A DNA stretch of 64,000 nt from Candidatus Electrothrix aestuarii (GTDB lineage: Bacteria > Desulfobacterota > Desulfobulbia > Desulfobulbales > Desulfobulbaceae). Below, piece by piece: positions 35,221-45,013 of the stretch. The notes beneath the pieces are model-generated. The model saw only the letters and a list, made by a program, of their open reading frames with translations, was not told where the DNA came from and ran no database searches. The DNA lies in the NCBI GenBank assembly GCA_032595685.2, contig CP159373.1:1447001-1511000 (forward strand), written 5' to 3'. Made by a program: the position numbers and the translations under genes. The first letter of the stretch is position 1. Every line of letters starts with the position of its first letter.

Positions 35221-35964
35221 ATGAAACAGATCTTCCTTACATTCCTGATCAGTCTTCTTATGATCAGTGGTAACGTGCCACCTGCTTTCAGCGATGTACT
35301 CTCACAAGCTGATGATGAAATAGATTTTCTCGATGATGCCTATTATGACACGTCCAACGAAGAAAGCAGGGTAAACGATCCCTTGGAAGGAATTAACCGA
35401 GCTGTCTTCGTCTTTAATGATTACGTCTTCTTGTGGATTCTTAATCCCATAGCCACAGGATATAGCGAAATTGTTCCTGCAGATATCCGAGGGGCTTTTG
35501 CAAATTTCTTTTACAACTTGCAGGAACCTGTGCGGATTATCAATACGCTCTTACAAATCAGGTTATCAGACACAGGAACCTTACTGGCTCGTTTTACGAT
35601 CAACAGTATTGGCGGTGTTGCCGGACTTGGAGACCCGGCTGCTATGCTGGGATTCCAGAGAGTCGAGGCAAATTTGGGCCAAACACTGGGATCCTGGGGC
35701 GTACCTGATGGTTTCTTTCTTATGGCTCCCCTCCTGGGACCAACGACACTGCGTGATCTTTCCGGCAGGCTGGCTGATAGCTTCACCCTCACCTATATTT
35801 ATTCCTGGGCAGCAACGGAGCAAGAACTCACCATTGCCTTTGCAGGCGAGGACGTTAACGGACTATCCCTCCACCGGGGAGAATATGAAAAGTTGAAAAA
35901 AATGAGCGTCGATCCTTATACAGCCTTTCGCAGCGGCTTTTATCAGCATCGCGAAAAAAAATGA
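35221..35964 (+). CDS. mlaA: MlaA-family phospholipid-trafficking protein
   Basis: A 247-aa MlaA/VacJ-like protein, part of the system that removes misplaced phospholipids from the outer leaflet. It has a signal peptide (FLTFLISLLMISGNVPPAFS), the conserved NDPLEGINRAVFVFND motif and the DPAAMLGFQR ... LGQTLGSWGVPDG and LLGPTTLRD blocks. The signal peptide lacks a lipobox cysteine, so unlike E. coli MlaA it is probably not lipid-anchored. No other mla gene is nearby. Confidence 0.92.
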   Translation: MKQIFLTFLISLLMISGNVPPAFSDVLSQADDEIDFLDDAYYDTSNEESRVNDPLEGINRAVFVFNDYVFLWILNPIATGYSEIVPADIRGAFANFFYNLQEPVRIINTLLQIRLSDTGTLLARFTINSIGGVAGLGDPAAMLGFQRVEANLGQTLGSWGVPDGFFLMAPLLGPTTLRDLSGRLADSFTLTYIYSWAATEQELTIAFAGEDVNGLSLHRGEYEKLKKMSVDPYTAFRSGFYQHREKK

Positions 35965-36010
35965 TGCCTTCGCAAATCCCAAATCACCTCCCGAGACAAG
36001 GAACTCAGTA

Positions 36011-38425
36011 ATGACATTCTCTCACCGATTCCAATACATCATTATCTGCCTGCTGGCAGTGCTGCTCCCTGCTCAAGCCTTTGCTGCCAATGATCTGGAG
36101 CTGTACACCTACAAATTAACCGAATCAACCTCTGCATATCAACTCTGGACCGCCCCACCCAGCCATCGTGTGTTCAAGGATGAGAGCATTCCCACAGAAA
36201 ACGGATCTGGGGTCAAAGTCTATGCGGCAAAGAAAGAATTTGAACCCTTCCTGGTGATTGTTCAACCTGCGACCTCCGGCCCGGTAAATATTTCTGTTAG
36301 CAATTTCGGCACCGGTATCAGCGCCGAGATCTATCAGGTCAAATATGTGCCCATCACCCAGGCTACAGACAACCTGGGTAAGACCGGCCCCTATCCAGAC
36401 CCGCTCTGGCCTGTGGAAAACGGAGCCACGGTCCAGCTCACGGCAGGAGAGAACACCGCCTTCTGGATCAGCCTTGCCGTGGATGGAGACACAACAGCCG
36501 GTAACTATCCCGGCACCGTGACCATCTCCAGGACATCCGTGCCAGTTAACCTCCATGTTTTCGACTTCGCTCTTCCAGCTGATCCCCTTGTCAAATCGCA
36601 GATGAATTTTTCCCATAACACGATATTGGATACATACGGGGTCAGTGGTTTTGGAGCTGAGTACTGGGCCTATGTGGACGCCATGAAGCAGTATTTTATC
36701 GACCACCGCCTGACTCCCAAGAGCGCGCTCTGGTCCGGTGGCCTGACCAGCAGCGGCGGGGCACCGTATATCGACTATGACTGCGACACCGCAACCCTGA
36801 GCGACCCGCATGGGATCTGGGGCTTTGAAGAACCGGCAGCCCGTTATCTGGATGGCACCGGCCTGATGGACGGCACCTTTGCTGATCCTTTTAATGATGG
36901 CATAGGCTTTCCCTCCTTTATGGCCATGACCTTTCAGAGCAACGATGCCTCGGCAGACCAACGACCATCCACCTTTTGCGGGTTAAGCAGAGGAGCCGGT
37001 GACTGGTACACGGTTGATAACCCCACCAGTGCCTTTAACCTGAAATGGTTTGAATATATCTCGTCCATCCAGAGCTATCTGAACACGATGGGTTACCTGG
37101 ACAAGGCCTATTATTACTTTGCCAATGAACCCCAGGATCAGGCGGATTATGATGCTGTGGCCTGGTATTCCAGGTACCTGAAACAGGCTGCCCCGAACCT
37201 TAAACTCATGGTCTCGGAAAACCCACGCAGCGAGATCTATGAACATGCGGATTATGTGGAGGACGGTCAAATCGACATCTGGCTGCCCGTGCTCAATGAG
37301 TATGACCCGGCAATCTCCTGGAACCGGGAAAAGGAGCACGGCGAGGAGAGCTGGGTCTATTTTCTCCACGGTACCAGACCACCCTATTTCAATCCCATCA
37401 CCCTGGATCATCCGGGCATTGAAAGCAAATTTACGGGCTGGTTCCTCTGGAAATACCGGGTCCGGGGCATTGCCTATTATTCGCTCAACAACTGGAGCAA
37501 GAATCCCTGGACCGCCCCACTCAATGACGGTCATAACGGCGACCTGTTCATGCTCTATCCGCCCTCGGAGGACAATACCCCCATCAGCTTTGGCAGCAAT
37601 AACCACCGTTTTGTCCCCTCTATCCGCTTTGAGCTGATGCGCGACAGCCTGGAGGACTATGCCTATCTCTATATCCTCAATAACAGCAGCAGACCAGAAG
37701 TGGACGTAGCAAACCCGGCAGATAGCCAGGTGAACAAGATCATCACCGGCCTGACCTCTTACACCCGCAGTGATGAATTCCTCTACAACCTGCGTCGCCT
37801 GATCGGCCTGAAGAACGGAGGCGAGATCGCGGAAATCCCGGATATTAAACCGCCGCCGGTCCATCCCAGGGCAGAAGGGGAGCCTGGAGATTACTTTATA
37901 AATTTCCAGGAGGTGACCGGTTACCCGCTTGCCGACCCGCTCATTGTGGACGGCAAGGAATACATGAAGATCGGCTGGAATACCTATGACGCAGGTCTGG
38001 GCTACGGCTGGTACGGAGACATGGATCATGTCATGTACCGGTATATCTCCAACGGCCCTGATGAACTGCGCAAAAGTATCATCTATGATGACTGGGGCAG
38101 GCAGAAAACCTTTGAGTTCGATCTGCCCAACGGCTCCTACACCGTCACTGCTTCAGTGGGTTGGCAGGACAAGACGTACAGCCGTCAGTATATCAGCATT
38201 GAAGGTGTTAATTTTATCAATGATGAGGCCACCACACCCGCTGTGCCCTATCTGGTGCGTAGCCATGAGGTCACAGTGAGCGATAATAAGCTGACCATGG
38301 CTATGGGCATCTTTGACGAATACACCATGCTCAACTATCTCGATATTGAGGCAATTGCTCCATCGAGCACACCACCCAAGGTCATGCCCTTGCTCTATCT
38401 GCTGTTACTGGGCGGAGATAATTAA
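36011..38425 (+). CDS. Secreted DUF4091 glycoside-hydrolase-like protein
   Basis: An 804-aa exported protein. A signal peptide (IIICLLAVLLPAQAFA) precedes a beta-rich N-terminal domain. A large (beta/alpha) domain of the DUF4091 type follows (about 200-610): GIGFPSFMAM, YYYFANEPQDQ with a candidate acid Glu, IDIWLPVLNEYDP, GWFLWKYRVRGIAYYSLNNW and RFELMRDSLEDYAYLYIL. The C-terminal ~150 residues (GDYFINFQEVTGY onwards) resemble a malectin/carbohydrate-binding domain. It likely acts on an extracellular polysaccharide. The end, PLLYLLLLGGDN, is hydrophobic. A piece of another surface protein follows directly. Confidence 0.85.
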   Translation: MTFSHRFQYIIICLLAVLLPAQAFAANDLELYTYKLTESTSAYQLWTAPPSHRVFKDESIPTENGSGVKVYAAKKEFEPFLVIVQPATSGPVNISVSNFGTGISAEIYQVKYVPITQATDNLGKTGPYPDPLWPVENGATVQLTAGENTAFWISLAVDGDTTAGNYPGTVTISRTSVPVNLHVFDFALPADPLVKSQMNFSHNTILDTYGVSGFGAEYWAYVDAMKQYFIDHRLTPKSALWSGGLTSSGGAPYIDYDCDTATLSDPHGIWGFEEPAARYLDGTGLMDGTFADPFNDGIGFPSFMAMTFQSNDASADQRPSTFCGLSRGAGDWYTVDNPTSAFNLKWFEYISSIQSYLNTMGYLDKAYYYFANEPQDQADYDAVAWYSRYLKQAAPNLKLMVSENPRSEIYEHADYVEDGQIDIWLPVLNEYDPAISWNREKEHGEESWVYFLHGTRPPYFNPITLDHPGIESKFTGWFLWKYRVRGIAYYSLNNWSKNPWTAPLNDGHNGDLFMLYPPSEDNTPISFGSNNHRFVPSIRFELMRDSLEDYAYLYILNNSSRPEVDVANPADSQVNKIITGLTSYTRSDEFLYNLRRLIGLKNGGEIAEIPDIKPPPVHPRAEGEPGDYFINFQEVTGYPLADPLIVDGKEYMKIGWNTYDAGLGYGWYGDMDHVMYRYISNGPDELRKSIIYDDWGRQKTFEFDLPNGSYTVTASVGWQDKTYSRQYISIEGVNFINDEATTPAVPYLVRSHEVTVSDNKLTMAMGIFDEYTMLNYLDIEAIAPSSTPPKVMPLLYLLLLGGDN

Positions 38426-38429
38426 CAGA

Positions 38430-38600
38430 GAGGACCCGGAAAGTTCGGCCATCAACGCCGGGACAGGAACGGGAGCCCCGGCAACAGACCAACGTGGTTT
38501 TTCCCGGGATGCGCAGATTGATATAGGTGCCTACGAATATCTTGCAGAGAGTAAGAAGTCACCATATATTGTTATGATTCTGAAGATGTTGCTCTTGTAG
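38430..38600 (+). pseudogene. Fragment of a choice-of-anchor Q / parallel beta-helix protein
   Basis: In a different frame from the DUF4091 gene, 57 codons read ESSAINAGTGTGAPATDQRG, then FSRDAQIDIGAYEYLAE. This is the closing motif (SPAINAG...DQRG...VDIGAYE) of right-handed beta-helix proteins with the choice-of-anchor Q domain. No start or upstream helix repeats remain, so it is a 3' remnant fused to the end of the DUF4091 gene region. Confidence 0.7.
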
Positions 38601-38701
38601 AATTTTTTCTTTTGGTGACCACACCCCAAAAGCAATAGAGGTTGACGGGGATATTCCCCAAAAAAACCTAGGGAAAAAACAATCATAAGGGGACTAGAAA
38701 T

Positions 38702-39526
38702 ATGAGCTTATTCGAAGTGAATACTGCAACATGCAATAAAGACGGAATATGTGCGGCTGTTTGTCCAGCAGGTATCATTGAGATTGGTGAGAGCGGGCAT
38801 CCTGTCCCCACAGCTGAAGCAGAGGAACTCTGCATTCAATGCGGTCATTGCGTGGCAATCTGTCCAACAGCCAGCTTTTCCCATTCTGCAATGGCCGTAG
38901 AAGCCTGCCAGCCCATCACGAAGGACCAACAGCTTTCCCTGGAACAATGCGAACAATTCCTCCAAGCCCGGCGGTCCATAAGGACTTATAAAAAACAGGC
39001 TGTCTCCCAAGATGAGTTACAAAAGATCATCGAACTCGCCCGATATGCCCCAAGCGGGCATAATTCCCAAAGCGTGCAATGGCTTGTTTTGGGCAATAGA
39101 GAGGAGTTGCACCATCTTGCAGGAATCACTGTTGATTGGATGCGCTGGATGCTGGACAATATGACGGAAATGGCTCTGGCGCAGCACATGGACAGGACCG
39201 TCCGTCGTTGGGAAGAGGGAAAAGATGTCATCCTTCGAGATGCACCCACGCTTATTATTGCCCATGCACCCCAAGATGATCCTATCGCCCCGAGTTCCAG
39301 CACCATCGCCCTATCATATCTTGAACTGGCTGCAACTGCGATGGGATTAGGCTGTTGCTGGGCAGGTTATTTTTATGTCGCCTCTATGAATTTTCCCCCG
39401 ATGCTGGAGGCGTTGCCTCTTCCTGAAAATCATAAATGCTTGGGGAGTATGATGGTGGGATATCCCAAGTTCAGGTATCATCGACTTCCGTTGCGTAAGT
39501 CTCCTGAGATTACCTGGCGGTTGTAG
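38702..39526 (+). CDS. Nitroreductase with N-terminal 2[4Fe-4S] ferredoxin domain
   Basis: A 274-aa fusion. Residues 1-65 are a bacterial ferredoxin with two CX2-4CX2-3CX3CP clusters (CNKDGICAAVCP and CIQCGHCVAICP). Residues 80-274 are an FMN nitroreductase domain: RRSIRTYKKQAV, YAPSGHNSQSVQWLVLG, AATAMGLGCCWAGY and MVGYPKFRYHRLP. Such enzymes transfer electrons from low-potential donors to aromatic or flavin-like acceptors in anaerobes. It stands 97 bp before the second Nudix gene. The frame is complete. Confidence 0.92.
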   Translation: MSLFEVNTATCNKDGICAAVCPAGIIEIGESGHPVPTAEAEELCIQCGHCVAICPTASFSHSAMAVEACQPITKDQQLSLEQCEQFLQARRSIRTYKKQAVSQDELQKIIELARYAPSGHNSQSVQWLVLGNREELHHLAGITVDWMRWMLDNMTEMALAQHMDRTVRRWEEGKDVILRDAPTLIIAHAPQDDPIAPSSSTIALSYLELAATAMGLGCCWAGYFYVASMNFPPMLEALPLPENHKCLGSMMVGYPKFRYHRLPLRKSPEITWRL

Positions 39527-39622
39527 TTTTTGGGACCTGATCCTCTGCCCGGCTCTAATCGATACCACGCCATTACTTATTCCCGATGAATTGGGGTATT
39601 GACCAAAGATAAATAAAAAAGA

Positions 39623-40369
39623 ATGACCTTTGCCACAGACCAGACCAGCATCACCTACCAAGAAGACAAATACGGCGGCATAATCCTGGATGATGCCGCC
39701 TTTAAGCTCAGTCCGGCAGTCTTTGAGAAAGAATTGGCACAAGTCATTGCTGACCATCCAGAAAAAAAGCTAATCTGGATCACCTTGCCCATAGCCAAAT
39801 CGGAATACATCCCGCTCTTAACTCAGCAAAATTTTACATTCTACGATTGCAGAGAAACTACGCTTATCCTGGTTAAAAAGGTCATCCCTAACCCCATCAT
39901 CCCCAACCCCACAAACCACACCATAGGCGTGGGCGTCTTTGTCCGTGAAGGCGATAATATGCTGGTGGTCAAGGATCGAATCTACAGATCGTACAAGCTT
40001 CCAGGCGGATATATGGACAACGAGGAAAATATTTCCCAGGCTGTTGCCCGGGAAGTTGCCGAGGAGACCGGAATAAGGGTGCAGATGGATGCCGTCGTTT
40101 CCATTGGCCATTTCACCCCCTGTCAGTTTAATGAGTCCAATATTTATCTGATCTGTAAGGCCACGCCCTTATCAACAACGATCGAAATCGGTGACACCGA
40201 GGAAATCATCGAAGCACGCTGGATGAATATTGACCAATACATCAAGCATGAGCATGTCCATCCCTATAATAAAAAAATCGTGATGGTGGCTCTGCATAAT
40301 AGAGGTATTAAGCACGAGGCATGTGACCTTTTTATACCGGGAGAAAAGCGATATGAATTTTTCTTTTAA
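39623..40369 (+). CDS. Nudix hydrolase with N-terminal pre-Nudix domain (copy 2)
   Basis: A 248-aa paralogue of the Nudix protein at 33434-34168, collinear over the whole length: DKYGGIILDDAAF, WITLPIAKSEYIPL, NPTNHTIGVGVFVR and the Nudix box GGYMDNEENISQAVAREVAE, continuing ETGI. The two differ throughout, so this is an old duplication or two separate acquisitions. Its stop codon overlaps the start of the lipoprotein hydrolase gene by 17 bp. Confidence 0.9.
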   Translation: MTFATDQTSITYQEDKYGGIILDDAAFKLSPAVFEKELAQVIADHPEKKLIWITLPIAKSEYIPLLTQQNFTFYDCRETTLILVKKVIPNPIIPNPTNHTIGVGVFVREGDNMLVVKDRIYRSYKLPGGYMDNEENISQAVAREVAEETGIRVQMDAVVSIGHFTPCQFNESNIYLICKATPLSTTIEIGDTEEIIEARWMNIDQYIKHEHVHPYNKKIVMVALHNRGIKHEACDLFIPGEKRYEFFF

Positions 40370-42257
40370 ACTGATTCAGGCTGTATCCTTCCTTCTTCTC
40401 TGTTTTTTGATAACCAGCTGCACCCTGATCCAACTCAACAAGGACGTGAACAAGAGTCTGGAGTCAACCGTTATTACAGGTCGTGTCCGTGCTGATTCTC
40501 TCGAAACGGGGCCGATCATTGTTGCGGCCTGTTCCGTAGATAAGAAAAAAAAGATTGCTCACTATACAGTACTCCACGAGCCCGGCGAATATGAGCTCAT
40601 GGTCGGGCAGGGAGAGTACTATGTGTTTGCCTTTCAGGACAAGAACAGCAACCTGATCTACGAGCAAGGTGAACTGGCAGGCCAGCATGGCAGCCCGCAA
40701 AAGGTGCAGGTCCCGGCTGTTGGTGTTGTCTTTGATATCGATATCGTCATCCCGGAACAGGGAGAGTCCATCGTCTTTCCCCAGGGCAAAGCAATCGCTT
40801 CACCTCCCCCGCACAAGCTCTATAGTCGGCAGGCAGGGGCCATAGCGCAGTTGGATGACGAACGTTTTGCTCCAGAAAATGGTTCAAAGGGCTTTTGGGA
40901 GCCTTATGCATTTTTCAAAGAGTTTGGCGGTAATATATATTTTCTGGAGAAATACGATCCCACAAAAACACCGGTTCTTTTTATCCACGGAGCAGCAGGA
41001 ACCCCGGAGGGTTGGCAATATTTTGTCAATCATATGGATAGAACCCGCTTCCAGCCCTGGTTCTTCTACTACCCCACCGGGGCCCGCATTGACAGCATCT
41101 CCTACCTCCTGCTCTGGAAACTTTCCAACCTCCAGGCCAAATATCAATTTAAAGAGATGTATATTACGGCCCATAGTATGGGAGGGCTGGTTGCCAGATC
41201 CTTTCTGGTGAATTATGGGCAAAAATTTCCTTTGGTAAAGCTTTTTATCGCCTTGGCAACCCCTTGGGGTGGAGACAAGATGGCGGAATACGGGGTAGAA
41301 CAATCTCCGGCAGTCATCCCAAGTTGGCGGGATATGCAGCCGGAGGGCAATTTTATCACCTCACTGTACAGAAAAAAAATGCCGGAACAGGTCCGCTTTT
41401 ATATGTTTTATGGACATCAAGGAACCAGAAACCCTTTCAGCTCCAACAACGACGGCACCATCGCCCTCTCCAGTCTTCTGGACTCAAGACCACAAGCTGA
41501 AGCCCAAATGAACTATGCCTTTAATGAGGACCATACCAGTATCATCTCCAGCAAGGAAGTGGTGGAGCAGTATAATACCATTCTTAACGAATTTGCAGAG
41601 CAGCAGAACAACTCCCCCCAACAATCCGCTGGATACCTGAAGGTCCAGGTATCCTATACTTATAAGACAGAGGGTGCAATGCCCCATCCCCGACTCATAC
41701 TCCGCCCTGCGGGAAGAGAAGGAGGGGAAATCGTCACCTTTCTCCAGGATGAGGAAAACAGTAAACTTCTCGGACCATTTCCGGCTGGGGACTATGTGGC
41801 AAACATGATTGTCGAGGCCGGAGCACCTCAGGAAAAGAACATCCCAATTTCCATCAAGAGTAAGACAACAGAGGAACTGGATGTTACCTTCCACGCGGAC
41901 GGGGAAATTCGCGGTTGCGTTACCTCTTCATTGAAAAAAGAAGAAAAAGTTATTGGGATGCCTGATTATCTCTACCGTGCAGTTGACAAAAACGTCAAAA
42001 TACAGTCACTGACTCTCCAGGGTCAAGGAATCCGAAGAGAACTTCAACAAAGTACTGGTGAAGATATCAACAACTATGACTATCTTATTGAGCGTGCTGA
42101 TGTCTGCCATAATACCTGCTTCGCTTTTTTCGGCTTACCTGCTGGTGACTATACCCTCCGTCTTCAGGCAGAAGGATATAAGAATCTTACGAAAAAATAC
42201 TCTGTTCTTCCTGGAAAAATAAAGTATTTTCGAATTACAGAACTCCTTCCCGAGTGA
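40353..42257 (+). CDS. Alpha/beta-hydrolase lipoprotein (lipase-like)
   Basis: A 634-aa protein. The signal peptide ends with a lipobox LITSC, so the protein should be lipid-anchored in the envelope. A beta-rich N-terminal domain (about 30-150) is followed by an alpha/beta-hydrolase domain: VLFIHGAAGTPEGW, the nucleophile elbow AHSMGGLVARSF (near 271-282), an acid in SNNDGTIAL and His in DHTSII. A C-terminal region of two beta domains follows. The start at 40353 is chosen because GGGAGAAAAGCG lies in front and the signal peptide begins there. A lipase or esterase acting at the cell surface is likely; substrate unknown. Confidence 0.87.
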   Translation: MNFSFKLIQAVSFLLLCFLITSCTLIQLNKDVNKSLESTVITGRVRADSLETGPIIVAACSVDKKKKIAHYTVLHEPGEYELMVGQGEYYVFAFQDKNSNLIYEQGELAGQHGSPQKVQVPAVGVVFDIDIVIPEQGESIVFPQGKAIASPPPHKLYSRQAGAIAQLDDERFAPENGSKGFWEPYAFFKEFGGNIYFLEKYDPTKTPVLFIHGAAGTPEGWQYFVNHMDRTRFQPWFFYYPTGARIDSISYLLLWKLSNLQAKYQFKEMYITAHSMGGLVARSFLVNYGQKFPLVKLFIALATPWGGDKMAEYGVEQSPAVIPSWRDMQPEGNFITSLYRKKMPEQVRFYMFYGHQGTRNPFSSNNDGTIALSSLLDSRPQAEAQMNYAFNEDHTSIISSKEVVEQYNTILNEFAEQQNNSPQQSAGYLKVQVSYTYKTEGAMPHPRLILRPAGREGGEIVTFLQDEENSKLLGPFPAGDYVANMIVEAGAPQEKNIPISIKSKTTEELDVTFHADGEIRGCVTSSLKKEEKVIGMPDYLYRAVDKNVKIQSLTLQGQGIRRELQQSTGEDINNYDYLIERADVCHNTCFAFFGLPAGDYTLRLQAEGYKNLTKKYSVLPGKIKYFRITELLPE

Positions 42258-42530
42258 CTTGACAAATCCGGCACAAGAGTTTATCTGGACAAGGAGATCA
42301 TAAGTAAATTCTTCAAATGATCGTGCAGATAAGATTAAATTTTTTGAACCTCTGCGAAACATTTCCTTTTGTTATTTCGCAGACCCGGAAAGAATAATAC
42401 CGTATTCAAAGGGCTTATAGCCAGCACCCCCCTCAAAAAAATAGATTCGACTTTTGAGTTCACGCGATTATAATAGTCTTATGCATTCTACTGAATTAAT
42501 CAGGCAGACCAAAGTATCAAGGAGAACGGC

Positions 42531-42821
42531 ATGAGTCCGCAGCGTTTATTGCTTCTTGCCTTCCTCCTTTGGATTGCCTGGCGATTGGTGCGCAACCTGA
42601 TTCGTGACAAGATCACGAAAGAAGCGAAAAACCAACTCCGAAAAGAAGCTGAGCAGGCAGACGAAACAACTGTCCAGGACATCCTGGTCGAAGACCCGGT
42701 ATGTCACACCCTGATTCCTCAACATCAGGCCATTCGTTTGCGCCAGGACGGAAAAACCTATTATTTTTGCAGCGATTCCTGCTGCGACCAATTTACCGGC
42801 GAGCCGGGAGGAAAAGAATGA
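42531..42821 (+). CDS. Small membrane protein with YHS-like metal motif
   Basis: A 96-aa protein with one N-terminal transmembrane helix ([19 protein letters not shown]), a charged linker ([16 protein letters not shown]) and a YHS-like domain: DPVCHTLIP, then [11 protein letters not shown], with cysteines spaced for metal binding. It overlaps the transaldolase-like gene by four bases (ATGA), so the two are translationally coupled. AAGGAG precedes its start. Role unknown. Confidence 0.8.
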   Translation: MSPQRLLLLAFLLWIAWRLVRNLIRDKITKEAKNQLRKEAEQADETTVQDILVEDPVCHTLIPQHQAIRLRQDGKTYYFCSDSCCDQFTGEPGGKE

Positions 42822-43462
42822 AATTTTTTATAGATACGGCAAATATTGATGAGATCAAAAAAGGGCTTGAGCTCGGTATGGTGGACGGAGTCACCACCAA
42901 CCCCTCGCTTATCTCGAAAGAGCAACGTCCCTTTACAGAGATCCTTGCCGATATCTGCGCCTTGGTTGATGGCCCGATCAGCGCTGAAGTTATCAGTCTT
43001 GATGCCGAAGGCATGGTGACTGAGGCCCGTGAGCTGGCTGCCATCAATGAAAATATAGTAATTAAGGTCCCGATGACAGAGGACGGCCTGAAGGCTGTCA
43101 AACGCCTGTCAGCAGAAAATATCAAGACCAACGTGACCCTGATCTTCTCCACCACTCAGGCCCTGCTCGCTGCCAAGGCAGGAGCAACCTATGTCAGCCC
43201 CTTTGTCGGGCGACTTGATGATATCGCTTTAGATGGTATGGAGCTGATCAGCGAAATCATGACCATATTTGCCAACTACTCTCTTCCCACTGAGGTCATC
43301 GTTGCCTCGGTTCGCAGCCCACAACACGTATCCCAATCTGCATTGATCGGGGCAGATATTGCCACGATTCCATATAAAGTCATTGCCCAACTCGCCAAGC
43401 ATCCACTGACTGACATCGGCATGGAAAAATTTCTGGCTGACTGGGAAAAACGACAAAAATAA
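42818..43462 (+). CDS. Transaldolase / fructose-6-phosphate aldolase family
   Basis: A 214-aa enzyme of the small TalC/FSA type: [32 protein letters not shown], the Schiff-base lysine in [12 protein letters not shown] and [19 protein letters not shown], then [11 protein letters not shown]. It interconverts sugar phosphates with dihydroxyacetone transfer. The subfamily (transaldolase or F6P aldolase) cannot be settled by reading. The start at 42818 has GGGAGGAAAAGA in front of it and overlaps the YHS gene. Confidence 0.93.
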   Translation: MKFFIDTANIDEIKKGLELGMVDGVTTNPSLISKEQRPFTEILADICALVDGPISAEVISLDAEGMVTEARELAAINENIVIKVPMTEDGLKAVKRLSAENIKTNVTLIFSTTQALLAAKAGATYVSPFVGRLDDIALDGMELISEIMTIFANYSLPTEVIVASVRSPQHVSQSALIGADIATIPYKVIAQLAKHPLTDIGMEKFLADWEKRQK

Positions 43463-43476
43463 CCATAGAGTTTGCC

Positions 43477-44217
43477 ATGCGTGTTCGTGTAACCCCTTAT
43501 TTATTTGCCGCAACCTTTTTGCTTTTTTTCGCCAATCAAGGAGAGGTGTCTGGAGAAGAGATTTACAGATATATAGATAAATATGGGGTTGCCCATTATA
43601 CCAATGTTCCGACTGATGGTTACAAACCGGTTTCTCTTTCTCGTCTAGCCACACCACAGGAGGAAGGGATATCGTTTCGCACCCCAACTGTGCGGAGCGC
43701 AGATCGTAAGGACCTGAAACTCCATAGCGGGAGACATTGGAAATACACAAACAACACCAAATTTGACAAGCATATTCGGCATGCTGCCCGCGCCCATAAG
43801 GTAGACCCTCTGCTGATTAAGGCAATTATTAAGACAGAGTCTGCCTTTAATCGTTATGCCGTTTCTCCAAAAGGAGCAAAAGGGCTCATGCAACTCATGC
43901 CAGCCACAGCAAAGGATCTTAAAGTCAAAGACCCCTTTGATCCCCGGCAAAACATCTATGGCGGAACCAAGTACATAAAATGGCTACTGAAACGTTTTAA
44001 CGGTGATCTACGCCTCAGCCTGGCGGCCTATAATGCGGGACCGGCACGAGTGAAAAAGAAAATTCCACGCATCCCGGAAACAATAGCCTATGTAAGCAAA
44101 GTTCTTCGCTATTACAAGGCCTATAAGAAAGGGGGCAAAAAACGGCGAGCAGCATACCAACCAGCTATCGCCATGACCACCAGTATTCGTGTTCGAGAAA
44201 TGGTAACGGTGAACTAA
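43477..44217 (+). CDS. Lytic transglycosylase (SLT domain) with DUF4124 start
   Basis: A 246-aa exported murein hydrolase. A signal peptide (FAATFLLFFANQGEVSG) is followed by a DUF4124-like segment (IYRYIDKYGVAHYTNVP) and the SLT transglycosylase domain: LLIKAIIKTESAFNRYA (catalytic Glu), SPKGAKGLMQLMPATA and LSLAAYNAGP. It cleaves peptidoglycan glycan strands to 1,6-anhydromuropeptides during growth or assembly of envelope machines. The gene is 14 bp after the transaldolase-like gene. Confidence 0.93.
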   Translation: MRVRVTPYLFAATFLLFFANQGEVSGEEIYRYIDKYGVAHYTNVPTDGYKPVSLSRLATPQEEGISFRTPTVRSADRKDLKLHSGRHWKYTNNTKFDKHIRHAARAHKVDPLLIKAIIKTESAFNRYAVSPKGAKGLMQLMPATAKDLKVKDPFDPRQNIYGGTKYIKWLLKRFNGDLRLSLAAYNAGPARVKKKIPRIPETIAYVSKVLRYYKAYKKGGKKRRAAYQPAIAMTTSIRVREMVTVN

Positions 44218-44353
44218 CAACACAGCGACCTGTTTACTGAACCTCGAACTGACACCCACTTTCTGTGGGATTGAGAATAACCTCCCCACGTGATTTTCAA
44301 GTACGCTGTAAGCAACGTAGGGTCTCACCCTCAAGCTGAGCTATTATACTTTC

Positions 44354-44917
44354 ATGCGACATCTGCCAAATCTGATAACCGCTTTCCGTCTTCTTCTCAC
44401 CGCCCTTCTGGCAATTCTGCTTATGTTCGAACAGAAAACCGGTCTGGCCTTCCTTTGCTGCCTGCTCTTTGCCATTGCCGCAGCCACAGACTGGGTTGAC
44501 GGCTATCTTGCTCGCCGCTTTAAGGCGGTGACGACCCTGGGGAAACTCATGGACCCCTTGGCTGATAAGCTGCTCGTGGCCACGGCGCTTATCATGCTCA
44601 TTCCACTGGGCCGCCTTCCGGCTTGGGTTGCTCTGGTGATTGTCTCCCGAGAGATGATGGTCACCGGGCTCAGAGGCCTTGCCTCATCTTCCGGGATTGT
44701 GGTTGCTGCCAGCGGCCTGGGAAAAATCAAATCCACCTTGCAGTATATAGGCCTCGGTACCTTGATCTTCCCCCTTGGCCTTCTGCCCATCCCTTATCTG
44801 CACCAAATCGGTCTTGGAGTGGTCTACTTGGCGCTGGTGCTGACCGTTTGGTCGGGATTTGATTATTTTTATAAATTACGACAGGTCTTTCTTGTGGAAG
44901 AAAGGGGCCAGATGTAG
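44354..44917 (+). CDS. pgsA: CDP-diacylglycerol-glycerol-3-phosphate 3-phosphatidyltransferase
   Basis: A 187-aa integral membrane enzyme that makes phosphatidylglycerophosphate, the precursor of phosphatidylglycerol and cardiolipin. The CDP-alcohol phosphatidyltransferase motif D-G-x2-A-R-x8-G-x3-D-x3-D is visible in DWVDGYLARRFKAVTT, then LGKLMDPLADK. Four to five hydrophobic segments follow. No ribosome binding site is evident. A TATACT -10-like box ends four bases before the ATG, so a leaderless transcript is possible. Confidence 0.93.
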   Translation: MRHLPNLITAFRLLLTALLAILLMFEQKTGLAFLCCLLFAIAAATDWVDGYLARRFKAVTTLGKLMDPLADKLLVATALIMLIPLGRLPAWVALVIVSREMMVTGLRGLASSSGIVVAASGLGKIKSTLQYIGLGTLIFPLGLLPIPYLHQIGLGVVYLALVLTVWSGFDYFYKLRQVFLVEERGQM

Positions 44918-45013
44918 CGCCCCTTCTTCTTGTTCGTTGGTGAGATCAGCTTAGCTTTGAAAATTTGTTCTCTCGGTACGAAAGGCCCGAGATGGAAGGG
45001 AGTTTATCGAATT

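Noticed and set aside
36983-38029. Minus-strand open frame of 348 codons opposite the DUF4091 gene
   Set aside because: Shadow frame; codon pattern and domain evidence support the plus-strand gene.
42430-42480. Sigma-70 promoter (TTCGAC, 17 bp, TATAAT) before the YHS gene
   Set aside because: The -10 box is good but the -35 box is poor; not enough to call without transcript data.
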